Assembly: GCA_964487845.1 (NCBI GenBank)
Contig: CAZASK010000015.1
Location: 1-39,522, forward strand
From: CAZASK01 sp964487845
GTDB taxonomy: Bacteria > Chlamydiota > Chlamydiia > Chlamydiales > FEN-1388
Reading direction: 5' to 3'
Length of the DNA stretch: 39,522 bases
Every line of letters begins with the position of its first letter. Positions within the stretch are counted from its first letter, which is position 1. The position numbers and the translations under genes are program-made. Below, piece by piece: positions 1 to 8,052 of the stretch. The notes beneath the pieces were generated by a model, which did not search any database, was not told where the DNA came from, and was given only the letters and a program-made list of their open reading frames with translations.

Positions 1-2
1 CT

Positions 3-371
3 AGCCAAGCTGGATTGTCATATTACGTAATGATTGGCGGAGTTAGGGATAAAAATTTTTTCATGTTTGCAGTACAGCAAAATGGGCTCTTACCCACTTA
101 TGCTCACGAAGAGCTGAAACAGGATGAAGAAGTTGTCTTAGCAGCGGTACAACAAAATTGGTACGCAATCCTCTATGCACACCAAGAAATGCGAAGAAAT
201 AAAAGAGTTGTTTTAATAGTTGTTCAACAACAAGGACTTGCACTTGCGCTTATGGACGATGAACTGAAACAGGATGAAGAAGTCTTCTTGGCAGCTATAC
301 AACAAAATAAATTTGCAATCGAATGTGCTCACGAAAAATTCAAACCTAAGGATGCCCTATTAGATAAATAA
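3..371 (+). CDS. DUF4116-type repeat protein, 5' end outside the window
   Basis: The reading frame is open to the left edge, so this is the C-terminal part of a longer gene; the only in-window starts are an internal TTG at 15 and an ATG at 30. The protein is built of 25-residue units starting 'QQN/QQQ', with an alternating pattern of AVQQN..., a Tyr/Ala-His turn and an acidic EELKQDEEVVLAAV helix. Two units make the roughly 49-residue DUF4116 module, a helical repeat of unknown function that I know from chlamydiae and protists. At DNA level the stretch 111-133 recurs at 261-283, exactly 150 bp later, so the repeat grew by duplicating a two-unit block. It stands apart from the metallophosphoesterase gene on the other strand. 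A role as a host-interaction or scaffold protein is only a guess. Confidence 0.75.
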   Translation, partial: SQAGLSYYVMIGGVRDKNFFMFAVQQNGLLPTYAHEELKQDEEVVLAAVQQNWYAILYAHQEMRRNKRVVLIVVQQQGLALALMDDELKQDEEVFLAAIQQNKFAIECAHEKFKPKDALLDK

Positions 372-404
372 CTGTCATTTTTGACCCAAACTTTTGACTT
401 CCCT

Positions 405-495
405 CTAAGAGCCTGTTTATTAAAATCTTCGATCGGTTGATTGCGAATTTCTAGCACTCAAGCATCTTGATCATAGATACAAAACAGGCTCTTAG
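405..495. repeat. MITE-like element with 14-bp terminal inverted repeats
   Basis: CTAAGAGCCTGTTT at 405-418 is the exact reverse complement of AAACAGGCTCTTAG at 482-495. The 63 bases between them have no reading frame of note. The loop is too long and the arms lack a T-run, so this is not a normal terminator. The GAGCCTGTTT-type end resembles ends of IS5-like elements, which suggests a small non-autonomous element or an IS remnant. No convincing target-site duplication is visible. Confidence 0.5.
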
Positions 496-564
496 TAATC
501 ACTGAATATGAGCTACCACATTGATAAAAAAATACAGTCATATTTCTATCCAGCTTTGGTTGCC

Positions 565-1332
565 TTATTTTGGATCGTCGCTTATAGATGCGATCCGCTG
601 AAGCTTGAATCCTACATAATCACATGAAACCAAGTGATATCGGATATTGTTTTTTTCTCCAAACAGCTCAAGGCCCGGCTTAATACTATGCAAATGGCCA
701 AATACGCAATGACTGACTCCATATTGCTCAATTAATTTTGAAGCATGAGAATCTCGCAGTTCTAAACCAATAGGAGGATAATGTGTGAGCACAATTTTGT
801 ATGTAGCTGCCTTTGGAATTGCGTCCAGGCTCATTTTTAAACGACCAAGCTCTCGCTGAAAAATTTTTTCATCTTGTTGGATATCTTTTTCATTTTTTTC
901 TTGCGGAGTCTCATTTCTCGGCTTGAAATCTATTATCGATTGAAAATGATATTCCTCAGTATCCCACAATCTTGCCCCTGCGAAGGCAACTCCCTGTATG
1001 CAAATAGCGTCATGCCCAATTGCATGAATAGATGAAGGTAAGATCTTTCTTACCTTTGCAACGCTTTCCCACCAATAATCATGATTGCCTCGAATAATCA
1101 CCTTAGTACCAGGTCTTTCATGAATCCACATCAAGTCTGCCATGGCATCTTGCTGTTTCATGGCCCAAGAAATATCTCCTGGAATTAAGACGATGTCATC
1201 GTGCGAGACAACTGTATCCCAGTGCGCTGCAATTTTTTCATAATGCCTCTGCCACCTAGGACCAAATATACTCATCTCTTTATTAGGCGTGGCAAATGAA
1301 AGGTGGAGATCCGCAATGGCCCAGATATTCAT
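565..1332 (-). CDS. Calcineurin-type metallophosphoesterase
   Basis: This is a 255-residue binuclear-metal phosphoesterase. The family motifs appear in order: D8-L-H10, G52-D53, G82-N-H-D85, T183-H184 and G212-H-L-H215. These supply the usual metal ligands and the catalytic histidine. No signal peptide is visible, so it is probably cytoplasmic. The start ATG overlaps the glgC stop by four bases (ATGA), so the two genes are co-transcribed and probably translationally coupled. In Chlamydia trachomatis a similar phosphoesterase (CT488, from memory) also lies beside glgC. The substrate cannot be read from the sequence; a nucleotide or sugar phosphate is possible. Confidence 0.85.
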   Translation of the reverse strand: MNIWAIADLHLSFATPNKEMSIFGPRWQRHYEKIAAHWDTVVSHDDIVLIPGDISWAMKQQDAMADLMWIHERPGTKVIIRGNHDYWWESVAKVRKILPSSIHAIGHDAICIQGVAFAGARLWDTEEYHFQSIIDFKPRNETPQEKNEKDIQQDEKIFQRELGRLKMSLDAIPKAATYKIVLTHYPPIGLELRDSHASKLIEQYGVSHCVFGHLHSIKPGLELFGEKNNIRYHLVSCDYVGFKLQRIASISDDPK

Positions 1333-2687
1333 ATCACAAAGCCATCTGGAATAGAAGAACCACGAGGAACCACAATAATACCATCGCGGATATAGAGATA
1401 ATCGCCATCGAAATGATTCAACTGTTTCCTGTTTTCTAAACGAACGCTATTTCCAATATAGACATTTTTATCGATAATGGCTTTCTCGATATGGCAATTT
1501 TCACCTATGGAAAAATGATCGGGAATCGCTATTGAATCTTTAACAGGGGCTGTATAAAAATCGCTGCCCATTATATAAGCATCTTTTATAACCGTTCCCT
1601 TACCAACAACAGAACGCTGCCCTAAAATCGATCGAATTACTGAATGTGCGTGGCAAATAGTGCCCTCACAAATAATAGATTGTTCTACCATCGTAGCCTC
1701 TATTTTAGCTCCAGGCAAATGAAAGCGCGTGCTATAGATAGGCTGCTTTTCGTTGTGGCAATCAAATGGAGGCGCTGCTGAAGTAAGCTCCATATTAGCT
1801 CTATAAAAAGATTCAATAGTCCCAATATCTTCCCAATATCCTGTATGTACAAACGCCGCAATGTTTCCCTTTTTCACTTGTGTAGGGATGAGATGTTTGC
1901 CAAAATCATCGCGTTCATCTTGTTGCAAAAGGTCAAATAACGCTTCTCGCTTAAAAAGATAGATTCCCATTGAACCTAAGAAACATTGATCAGATCTCGT
2001 ATTCAATCCCATGGTCTCTAAAATTGCAGGAGCCGTTTTCATTTTTTGAAGCACTTTTGGATCGGTAGGCTTTTCTTGAAAGTCGATAATATGATGATCT
2101 TCATTCACCTTCATGATGCCCATACGTGTAGCATCTGCCTCATGCACTGGCAGCGTTGCTACAAGAACATCTACATCTTTTTGCATTGCTGTATGAACCA
2201 TATCTCGAAAGTTCATATGATAAAGCTGATCACCTGATAAGATCAGAAAATACTCTGCAGGGGTTTCAAGAAGATAGTCGATGTTTTGCCTTACCGCATC
2301 AGCTGTCCCCTGATACCATATCGCCTTATTTGGTCTTTGCTCTACGCCAAGCACTTCAATAAATCCAGAAGCAAAAGCCTCTTGGCGATAGGTTTGAAAA
2401 ATATGCTTGTGTAGCGATGATGAAAGAAATTGAGTCAGCACAAAAATTTTCTGTACATCAGAGTGTAGGGAGTTAGAAATTGGAACATCAATTAGCCGGT
2501 AGCGTCCCCCAAAAGAAATAGCAGGCTTACAACATGAATGCGTGAGAGGAAACAATCTCTTCCCTTCCCCGCCACCAAGAATGATGCAAGCTACACCCCT
2601 CATGTCAATATGTGGAGGTCTTTCTTGCGTGCCTATTGCTAGCCGCTCATTTTGGCCATTATATTCTTCAGTTTTTGCTACATACAT
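1329..2687 (-). CDS. glgC: Glucose-1-phosphate adenylyltransferase (ADP-glucose pyrophosphorylase)
   Basis: This enzyme makes ADP-glucose from ATP and glucose-1-phosphate, the first committed step of glycogen synthesis. The N-terminal nucleotidyltransferase domain shows the nucleotide loop GGGEGKRLFPLT (38-49), K54 in SCCKPAISFGG, YQGTADAVRQN (125-135) and SGDQLY (151-156). The C-terminal third has the hexapeptide-like pattern of a left-handed beta-helix (CHAHSVIRSILGQRSVVGKG and onward). At 452 residues it is close to the usual 420-450. I keep the first ATG although it lacks a clear ribosome binding site; M29, just before GVACIILGGG, is an alternative start. It is the first gene of a pair with the metallophosphoesterase and is divergent from the MFS gene 119 bp away. 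Other glg genes are not in the window. Confidence 0.95.
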   Translation of the reverse strand: MYVAKTEEYNGQNERLAIGTQERPPHIDMRGVACIILGGGEGKRLFPLTHSCCKPAISFGGRYRLIDVPISNSLHSDVQKIFVLTQFLSSSLHKHIFQTYRQEAFASGFIEVLGVEQRPNKAIWYQGTADAVRQNIDYLLETPAEYFLILSGDQLYHMNFRDMVHTAMQKDVDVLVATLPVHEADATRMGIMKVNEDHHIIDFQEKPTDPKVLQKMKTAPAILETMGLNTRSDQCFLGSMGIYLFKREALFDLLQQDERDDFGKHLIPTQVKKGNIAAFVHTGYWEDIGTIESFYRANMELTSAAPPFDCHNEKQPIYSTRFHLPGAKIEATMVEQSIICEGTICHAHSVIRSILGQRSVVGKGTVIKDAYIMGSDFYTAPVKDSIAIPDHFSIGENCHIEKAIIDKNVYIGNSVRLENRKQLNHFDGDYLYIRDGIIVVPRGSSIPDGFVI

Positions 2688-2726
2688 GTCTTATACAACC
2701 TGCATAAAGACGCATCATACAACCCA

Positions 2727-2756
2727 TTCACTATTAAAGAAATGATATTCTATAAT
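2727..2756 (+). promoter_or_regulatory. Candidate sigma70/sigma66-type promoter for the MFS gene
   Basis: TTCACT at 2727-2732 and a perfect TATAAT at 2751-2756 are separated by 18 bases and point towards the MFS gene, whose ATG is 50 bases downstream. The -35 match is only 4 of 6. The region is AT-rich, so a chance match cannot be excluded. Confidence 0.4.
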
Positions 2757-2806
2757 TTCTCACAAATATATAGACTTTTTTTAAAAAAAGGAGCTATAAT
2801 ACTACT

Positions 2807-4009
2807 ATGAATCTGAAAAATTTATTTACATCATCTTCATTCCCACTTATTATCGCAATAGCGTGCGGTCATTTCGCCGTCGATTGCATGGTGAGCATTT
2901 TCCCTGCTTATAAAACAATGGCCTCGATTGACCTTGCCGTAGCGGGAGTTGTCGCAGGATCGTGCGTCTTTTTTGCAGAAGCAACACAGCTTTTTTTTGG
3001 CAAATGGATTGACAAGGGCTATCATAAAATTCTTCTCATAGCTGGCATTCTTGGAACTTTTGCTGCGAGTCTTTTTCCCTACGCCCCAACGCTTCCTATT
3101 GTATTTTCTCTTTTACTTCTTACAAATATCGGATCAGCCTCATTTCATCCAGCGGCTGCGAGTATTTTAGGACATCTTCCAGGACAAAGCAAAAGCATTG
3201 CGATGGGCATTTTTGCAACTTTTGGAATGGCTGGCATGAGTGTAGGCCAACTACTTTTTACCTGGGTGGCAGAGACAGCGAATGGACACACCGCGCTCCT
3301 TGGAATTTTATGTGTATGTATTGCAATAGCGCTGTACTGCATGAAGATAGCTCAAGCCAAGCCACAAGTAGCAGAGCATACCATTTCCCTCTCTCTTTTC
3401 CTCACCTTTTTCAAGTCGAAAGCATTACGAAGTTTGTACTTTATTCAGCTCGCCAATCAGACCTTGATTTGGGCCACTGTATTTATCTTGCCCGATCTTT
3501 TAAAAGCACGCGGTTGCAATGAATGGGTCGTGTTTGGCGGGGGTCATTTTTGCTTTATCCTAGGCGCTGCAGTATCATCAATTCCCGCAGGATTCGTCGC
3601 TGCTAACTTAGGAACTCAAAAGACCATTTCGTATGCCTTTTTTATTACATTGTTATTTTTAGCTCAGATTATCTTTTTCAAAGAGATGCCAGCCCCCCTT
3701 CTTCTGACAAATTTATTTTGCTATGGCGCATGCTTGGGAGCCATCCCTCCTCTAGTCCTTTCTCTAGGCAATGAGCTTGTCCCGCACAACAGGGGCATGG
3801 TGTCTGCTTTTTTGATGGGCCTTGTCTGGATTATCTCTGAAACCTTAGGTCTTGGCGGAACTGGCATCATTGCAAGCTTATTTGAAAACGATGGAGCCGA
3901 ACACTCACTTTTACTATTGGCCATCGTCGGCATTCTCCTTGGCGGTCGATACGCATATCACCTTGCCTACCTTTCTGACGAAGAACTCGTCTATAAGAAA
4001 GATGCATAA
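2807..4009 (+). CDS. MFS transporter, fosmidomycin-resistance (Fsr)-like
   Basis: This is a 400-residue inner-membrane protein with about twelve hydrophobic segments. It belongs to the major facilitator superfamily. The segment NIGSASFHPAAASILG (about residues 105-120) is the signature I associate with the Fsr/YnfM-like drug efflux group (GSA-FHP). AAGGAG at 2788-2793 precedes the ATG by 13 bases. It stands alone between the divergent glgC unit and the MORN-repeat gene. As I recall, no such gene separates glgC and rsmD in Chlamydiaceae, so the MFS and MORN pair may be a lineage-specific insertion. Export of a small drug-like molecule is the family expectation; the real substrate is unknown. 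Confidence 0.85.
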   Translation: MNLKNLFTSSSFPLIIAIACGHFAVDCMVSIFPAYKTMASIDLAVAGVVAGSCVFFAEATQLFFGKWIDKGYHKILLIAGILGTFAASLFPYAPTLPIVFSLLLLTNIGSASFHPAAASILGHLPGQSKSIAMGIFATFGMAGMSVGQLLFTWVAETANGHTALLGILCVCIAIALYCMKIAQAKPQVAEHTISLSLFLTFFKSKALRSLYFIQLANQTLIWATVFILPDLLKARGCNEWVVFGGGHFCFILGAAVSSIPAGFVAANLGTQKTISYAFFITLLFLAQIIFFKEMPAPLLLTNLFCYGACLGAIPPLVLSLGNELVPHNRGMVSAFLMGLVWIISETLGLGGTGIIASLFENDGAEHSLLLLAIVGILLGGRYAYHLAYLSDEELVYKKDA

Positions 4010-4018
4010 TATATCCTC

Positions 4019-4048
4019 TTGTCAGCAACCTAAATTTTTCTGTACAAT
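4019..4048 (+). promoter_or_regulatory. Candidate promoter for the MORN-repeat gene
   Basis: TTGTCA at 4019-4024 (5 of 6) and TACAAT at 4043-4048 (5 of 6) are separated by 18 bases. A transcript would begin near 4055, about 20 bases before the chosen ATG and just ahead of the purine-rich ribosome binding site at 4063-4070. Confidence 0.5.
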
Positions 4049-4075
4049 CGTATCTTCTCTTTGAAGAGGATTAAT

Positions 4076-6412
4076 ATGTACTACTTACTCGCCTTTTTAC
4101 TTCTCACAACATCGCTTTCTGCCCTTGAAATAAACCAAGAGCAATTTTTAAGCGAAGTCATTGAATCAACACAACAACTCAGTGAAATCAACCCCTCCTG
4201 GCAAGCAAAGATCACAGATACTCATCCCAATGGATCTATCGCCGAGCTCTTTTTTATAGACGAAGATGGCTCATTTACGAAAAAACTGACCTATTATCCC
4301 TCTGGATCTGTAAAAAGCGAAGAAGATGGCAAAGGACGTACAATATTCATCCCAAATGGCGCCTCTTTTTCTTTTTATGAGGATGGTACAGTTGCTCAGG
4401 TGTTGTATCTGGTTGATGGAAAAAAAGAGGGTCTACTGCAGCAGTTTCATCCCAATGGCGAAAGAGCACTCATTGCCTCTTTACAGCATGACCGCCTTGA
4501 GGGAGCTGCTCAATCATTCGATATACATGGCGCCGCGATACAAAAACTGCATTATGTAGGTGGACAACCGCATGGTGAAGCCCTCGAATATGGAGCAAAT
4601 GGAATCATCACCAAAAAAGCCAATTATCAAAATGGCTTACTGCATGGCCCGTATGAAGAAAATTACCCAAGTGGAAGTATCAAAGCAAAAAAGCACTACG
4701 TGCTAGGGCTGCTCCATGTAAAGCCCGCCACCCTGTACTCAGAAGATGGCGCCCTCCTTACTTCAGGCAACTATCAATTTGGAAAAAAGGTTGGGGAGTG
4801 GAAGGAATTCTTCCCCTCTCAACAAGTGCGTACAAGCGTAAGCTACATCAATGGAAAAAAGCATGGCGCTGAAATTTTTTATACCGAAACAGGATCTCTC
4901 ATCTGCCGCTCTCAATTTGTTATGGGATCTGCTACAGGCACCCACACACGCCCTTTAGGATCTGGGTCATGGAAGGGAGTATATACGGCTGATTGTGCAG
5001 TATGTGAAGAGCAAGATGCAGCAGGCAACCAACTTTGCCAATATTCTCTTAAAAAGGAACTTCTCGATGGAGACTACCGCGAGTGGAGCAGCACTCATAC
5101 CCTCTTGAAACATCTTCGCTATGATCATGGGGTCTTAGATGGCAAGCAGCAGCTCTTTCATCAAAACGGCAAACCTTATGTAACCGCTTATTTTAAAAAC
5201 GGAAAAAGAGACGGGAATTACTGCGAGTGGGACACTGAAGGCAAGCAGATGATCAACTACACCTTTATTGACGACGAACCAGATGGATTATGCCAAAGTT
5301 GGCATGCAACAGGAGCCCTCGAAGAAAGCAGCCACTACACAAGGGGTCTTCTTCACGGGAAAATAGAGCGATTTTCTCCAAAAGGTATCGTCACCTATGA
5401 GTGCAGTTGGGTCGATGGTCACCAAGAAGGCAAAGAGATCGAGCGCTATGACAATGGAGCCATAGCTGCCTGCTACAACTATATAGATGGCCAACTGGAT
5501 GGGCCAGCAGAACGCTTTTATGAAGATGGTAGTCTAAAATCAAAAAAACAATATCGCCTAGGAATGCCAATAGGGACACATACCAAATTTTATCCTAAAG
5601 AGTGCAAACAACGTATCCAATCTGAAGTTACCTTCAATGATGAAGGTCTTCTAGAGGGACCTGCATTGCGTTATTTCCCCTCTGGACAGCTGCAAGCTGA
5701 GTGTGTCTATCGTAAAGGGCTTCTCCAAGGAAGAAAACGACTCTTCCAGGAAAATGGAACCCGTGTATTTGAAGCGACTTATCTCCTTGGAAAACTAGAG
5801 GGGCCTTTCTTTCAAAAAAAGGCTTCTTGGATAGAAGTAGAGGCAACATATAAAAACAACCGTCTTACTGGATATTACGCCGAATACTACCCTCCACAAG
5901 ACAATAAACGCCAAAAAGCAATGGAAGCTGAATTTGTTGATGGTAAACTCCATGGCTTAATGACCTCCTACACAGAACAAGGCACTGTCATGGTGGCGAT
6001 GATGTTTGATAAAGGCAAACGCTCTGGGAAAGCACGCATGTATGGCGACAATGGGAAACTTGCTATGGAAGCTGAATTTGTCAATGGCGTGCAAGAGGGC
6101 ACCATGATCGAATATTTCCCTAATGGGAAAGTCTTCAGACGCTGCAATTTCTCTTGCGATCTCCAGGATGGACAAGAAGAGATTTTCTATGATACTGGCG
6201 CGCAAGCAAAACTCTGCTCATATAAAAACGGGAAACTTCATGGACTGCTCCAAGAGTGGGGCCCTACACATGTTCTTATCTTTGAGGCAGAATTCAAAAA
6301 TGGCCTACGTCATGGGAAATTTAACAAATATGATGAAAATGGCACGCCACTAGTAAAACAAATATTTGAGAATGACATCTTAGTTTCGAAAGAAAAATAT
6401 GGTGATCATTAG
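4076..6412 (+). CDS. Secreted MORN-2/YwqK-type repeat protein
   Basis: I start at ATG 4076 rather than the in-frame TTG at 4061 because GAAGAGGA (4063-4070) makes a good ribosome binding site and the protein then opens with a clean signal peptide (MYYLLAFLLLTTSLSA, cleavage before LEINQEQ). The mature part is almost entirely repeats of about 22-25 residues of the kind 'G..EYYPNGQLKAE..Y.NGK.HG', roughly 25 or more in 778 residues. Databases often label this MORN-2 family 'YwqK antitoxin', but no toxin gene is adjacent and the name is not evidence of function. Export plus a long beta-repeat rod suggests a periplasmic or outer-surface structural or binding protein. It runs convergently into rsmD; the stop codon lies inside the shared hairpin terminator. 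Confidence 0.85.
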   Translation: MYYLLAFLLLTTSLSALEINQEQFLSEVIESTQQLSEINPSWQAKITDTHPNGSIAELFFIDEDGSFTKKLTYYPSGSVKSEEDGKGRTIFIPNGASFSFYEDGTVAQVLYLVDGKKEGLLQQFHPNGERALIASLQHDRLEGAAQSFDIHGAAIQKLHYVGGQPHGEALEYGANGIITKKANYQNGLLHGPYEENYPSGSIKAKKHYVLGLLHVKPATLYSEDGALLTSGNYQFGKKVGEWKEFFPSQQVRTSVSYINGKKHGAEIFYTETGSLICRSQFVMGSATGTHTRPLGSGSWKGVYTADCAVCEEQDAAGNQLCQYSLKKELLDGDYREWSSTHTLLKHLRYDHGVLDGKQQLFHQNGKPYVTAYFKNGKRDGNYCEWDTEGKQMINYTFIDDEPDGLCQSWHATGALEESSHYTRGLLHGKIERFSPKGIVTYECSWVDGHQEGKEIERYDNGAIAACYNYIDGQLDGPAERFYEDGSLKSKKQYRLGMPIGTHTKFYPKECKQRIQSEVTFNDEGLLEGPALRYFPSGQLQAECVYRKGLLQGRKRLFQENGTRVFEATYLLGKLEGPFFQKKASWIEVEATYKNNRLTGYYAEYYPPQDNKRQKAMEAEFVDGKLHGLMTSYTEQGTVMVAMMFDKGKRSGKARMYGDNGKLAMEAEFVNGVQEGTMIEYFPNGKVFRRCNFSCDLQDGQEEIFYDTGAQAKLCSYKNGKLHGLLQEWGPTHVLIFEAEFKNGLRHGKFNKYDENGTPLVKQIFENDILVSKEKYGDH

Positions 6413-6464
6413 ACATAATGAAATCGCGCTTCCTTGGTTAAGGAAGCGCGATTTCATTATGTCT
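6411..6464. terminator. Bidirectional terminator: perfect 25-bp hairpin
   Basis: Positions 6411-6435 and 6440-6464 are perfect inverted copies, 25 bp long, around the four-base loop GGTT. The stem includes the last bases of the MORN gene stop codon (6410-6412) on one side and two bases of the rsmD stop codon (6463-6465) on the other. The outer arm is AT-rich (AGACATAATGAAAT) and the inner part GC-rich (CGCGCTTCC), so a U-rich tail forms in either direction. This is a shared rho-independent terminator for two convergent genes. Confidence 0.85.
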
Positions 6465-7026
6465 ATTGAATAACTCTATTGATGTATGTATACAACGTTG
6501 AATCCCCATACGATTTGCTTTTTTGAAATAGAAGCGTGGCAAGCTCAAGCTGATCTAAATGAGCGGAAGTCCTTTCCTCCACGATAAAGAGACCTTCATC
6601 TTTCAAAATCCCTCCCTTGTCCACTTCGTGAATAACCTCTAATGTAAGCTCACTCGAATAGGGTGGGTCAAAGTAAATAATATCCGCTAATTTTCCCTTT
6701 TTTACGAGCTGTTTGAGAGCCAAGATAGCAGAGCATGTTATCATACGAGCTTCATGCTTTACATGTAGAGAGGCAATATTCGATTCAATGCACTGAATAG
6801 CTCGTCTGTCATTTTCAATAAATACCACCTCATTAGCTCCACGACTCAATGCCTCTAGTCCCATGGCTCCGGATCCTGCACATATGTCGATAAAATAAGC
6901 CCCCTCAATATCTTGTTGAAGGCTATTAAAAATGGCAGCACGTACTCTGGCTTGTGTAGGTCTTGTAGTCGATCCTCTTGGGGTCGCAATAGTTCTTCCT
7001 CGAAATCGGCCTGCTACTATCTGCAT
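6463..7026 (-). CDS. rsmD: 16S rRNA (guanine966-N2)-methyltransferase RsmD
   Basis: RsmD methylates G966 of 16S rRNA on the assembled small-subunit body using S-adenosylmethionine. The 187-residue length is typical. Visible motifs are the N-terminal GRFRGR, RPT at 22-24 with RVRAAIFN after it, the SAM loop DICAGSGAMGLEALSRGA (from D47), the acidic E71 after strand 2 and the catalytic DPPY (120-123). AAGGAC precedes the ATG at good spacing. It lies 18 bases downstream of the TPR membrane protein gene and is probably in that transcript. In C. trachomatis rsmD (CT487) directly neighbours the phosphoesterase and glgC; here two genes intervene. Confidence 0.95.
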   Translation of the reverse strand: MQIVAGRFRGRTIATPRGSTTRPTQARVRAAIFNSLQQDIEGAYFIDICAGSGAMGLEALSRGANEVVFIENDRRAIQCIESNIASLHVKHEARMITCSAILALKQLVKKGKLADIIYFDPPYSSELTLEVIHEVDKGGILKDEGLFIVEERTSAHLDQLELATLLFQKSKSYGDSTLYTYINRVIQ

Positions 7027-7044
7027 GAAGTCCTTGTACGCCTT

Positions 7045-8052
7045 TTATCTATTATGTATCGATCCATAATGCTGAATCAAATCTTCTGCTTTCTTAAAAT
7101 TGACATTTTTCAGTCTTTCATACACTTGAAGACCCTTTGCATTATGCCCTTGCTCAAAGTAAAGAAGACCTAACTTATAGAGAATTTGATTATCTTGAGG
7201 CTGCAGGTCAGCAAGAATTTCATACTCTTGAATTTCCTTGTCACTCATGCCTAAATCCCGAAAACTATACGCAAGCTGGGTATGTACCCAAGGATCGTGT
7301 GGGGCATATTCCTTTAAAATAGAAAACTCCTCCATCGCCTTTTGACAGGCTGAACGGAATTTCGCTTGCAACATCTTTGCTGTTTTTTCAGATGGCCTCA
7401 TCCAGAATGAAAGTTCGTTCCAATTCTTCGCTTCTACAGTTTCTTGATTTTGATACAAAGAGGAAAGCATCACATACGCATTGGCTAGCGCCGCATGTAT
7501 TTCTAGATTGGTCGGCTCGCAGCGGACAAGTTTAATATGTTCAGCTATCGAAGCCTGAAGAAACAATTCCTTAATGGCAAGAAGGTCACTTCTATGAAGA
7601 GCCTCTAGGAGAAATTGGAGATAGGAACACCCTTTTATATTATATGGGAGACGATACAGGTTTTTATCCTGTTCTTGCAGGGCAGCCACGGGACGAAAAA
7701 GCGCATTCGCGATATGCAGATACGAAGCAGGTGATCCTTCCTTATATCCCCACATTTTTTTGCATTTTTCTAAATATGTATCTCTCAGCTGAATGAAGCG
7801 CTCAGGAAGTTCTTCTTCAAAATATAGCCGCAAAATGGAAAATACAAGAAGGGTAAAAAATACAATCGCCAGCGCTATCCCTATAAAAAATGTGTCTACA
7901 AGAGACGAAGCGCAAATTACAAATGCAAGAAGCTCTACTGCCAGTATCAAAAAAAAACCGATATAGAAAAGTGAACTTTTCTGAAAGCTCTGTATACATG
8001 TTGTTACTACATCATCAACCAGCAAGAGCGGATTATCGGGATTGTTTTTCAC
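7045..8052 (-). CDS. Membrane-anchored TPR-like protein
   Basis: The 335-residue protein has two N-terminal membrane segments (about 30-50 and 56-75), then a long soluble helical part. The last 80 residues read as tandem TPR units: HDPWVHTQLAYSFRDLGM, QPQDNQILYKLGLLYFEQGH. I found no enzyme motif. The start is GTG and overlaps the stop of the EamA gene by one base (TAGTG), so translation is probably coupled. The order EamA - TPR protein - rsmD looks like one operon. A role as a protein-interaction platform on the inner membrane or, if secreted, on the inclusion membrane is inference only. Confidence 0.75.
   Translation of the reverse strand: MKNNPDNPLLLVDDVVTTCIQSFQKSSLFYIGFFLILAVELLAFVICASSLVDTFFIGIALAIVFFTLLVFSILRLYFEEELPERFIQLRDTYLEKCKKMWGYKEGSPASYLHIANALFRPVAALQEQDKNLYRLPYNIKGCSYLQFLLEALHRSDLLAIKELFLQASIAEHIKLVRCEPTNLEIHAALANAYVMLSSLYQNQETVEAKNWNELSFWMRPSEKTAKMLQAKFRSACQKAMEEFSILKEYAPHDPWVHTQLAYSFRDLGMSDKEIQEYEILADLQPQDNQILYKLGLLYFEQGHNAKGLQVYERLKNVNFKKAEDLIQHYGSIHNR

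Noticed and set aside
4076..6412. Toxin-antitoxin module suggested by the family label 'YwqK antitoxin'
   Set aside because: No small toxin gene is adjacent, and the protein is a long exported repeat protein, unlike an antitoxin.
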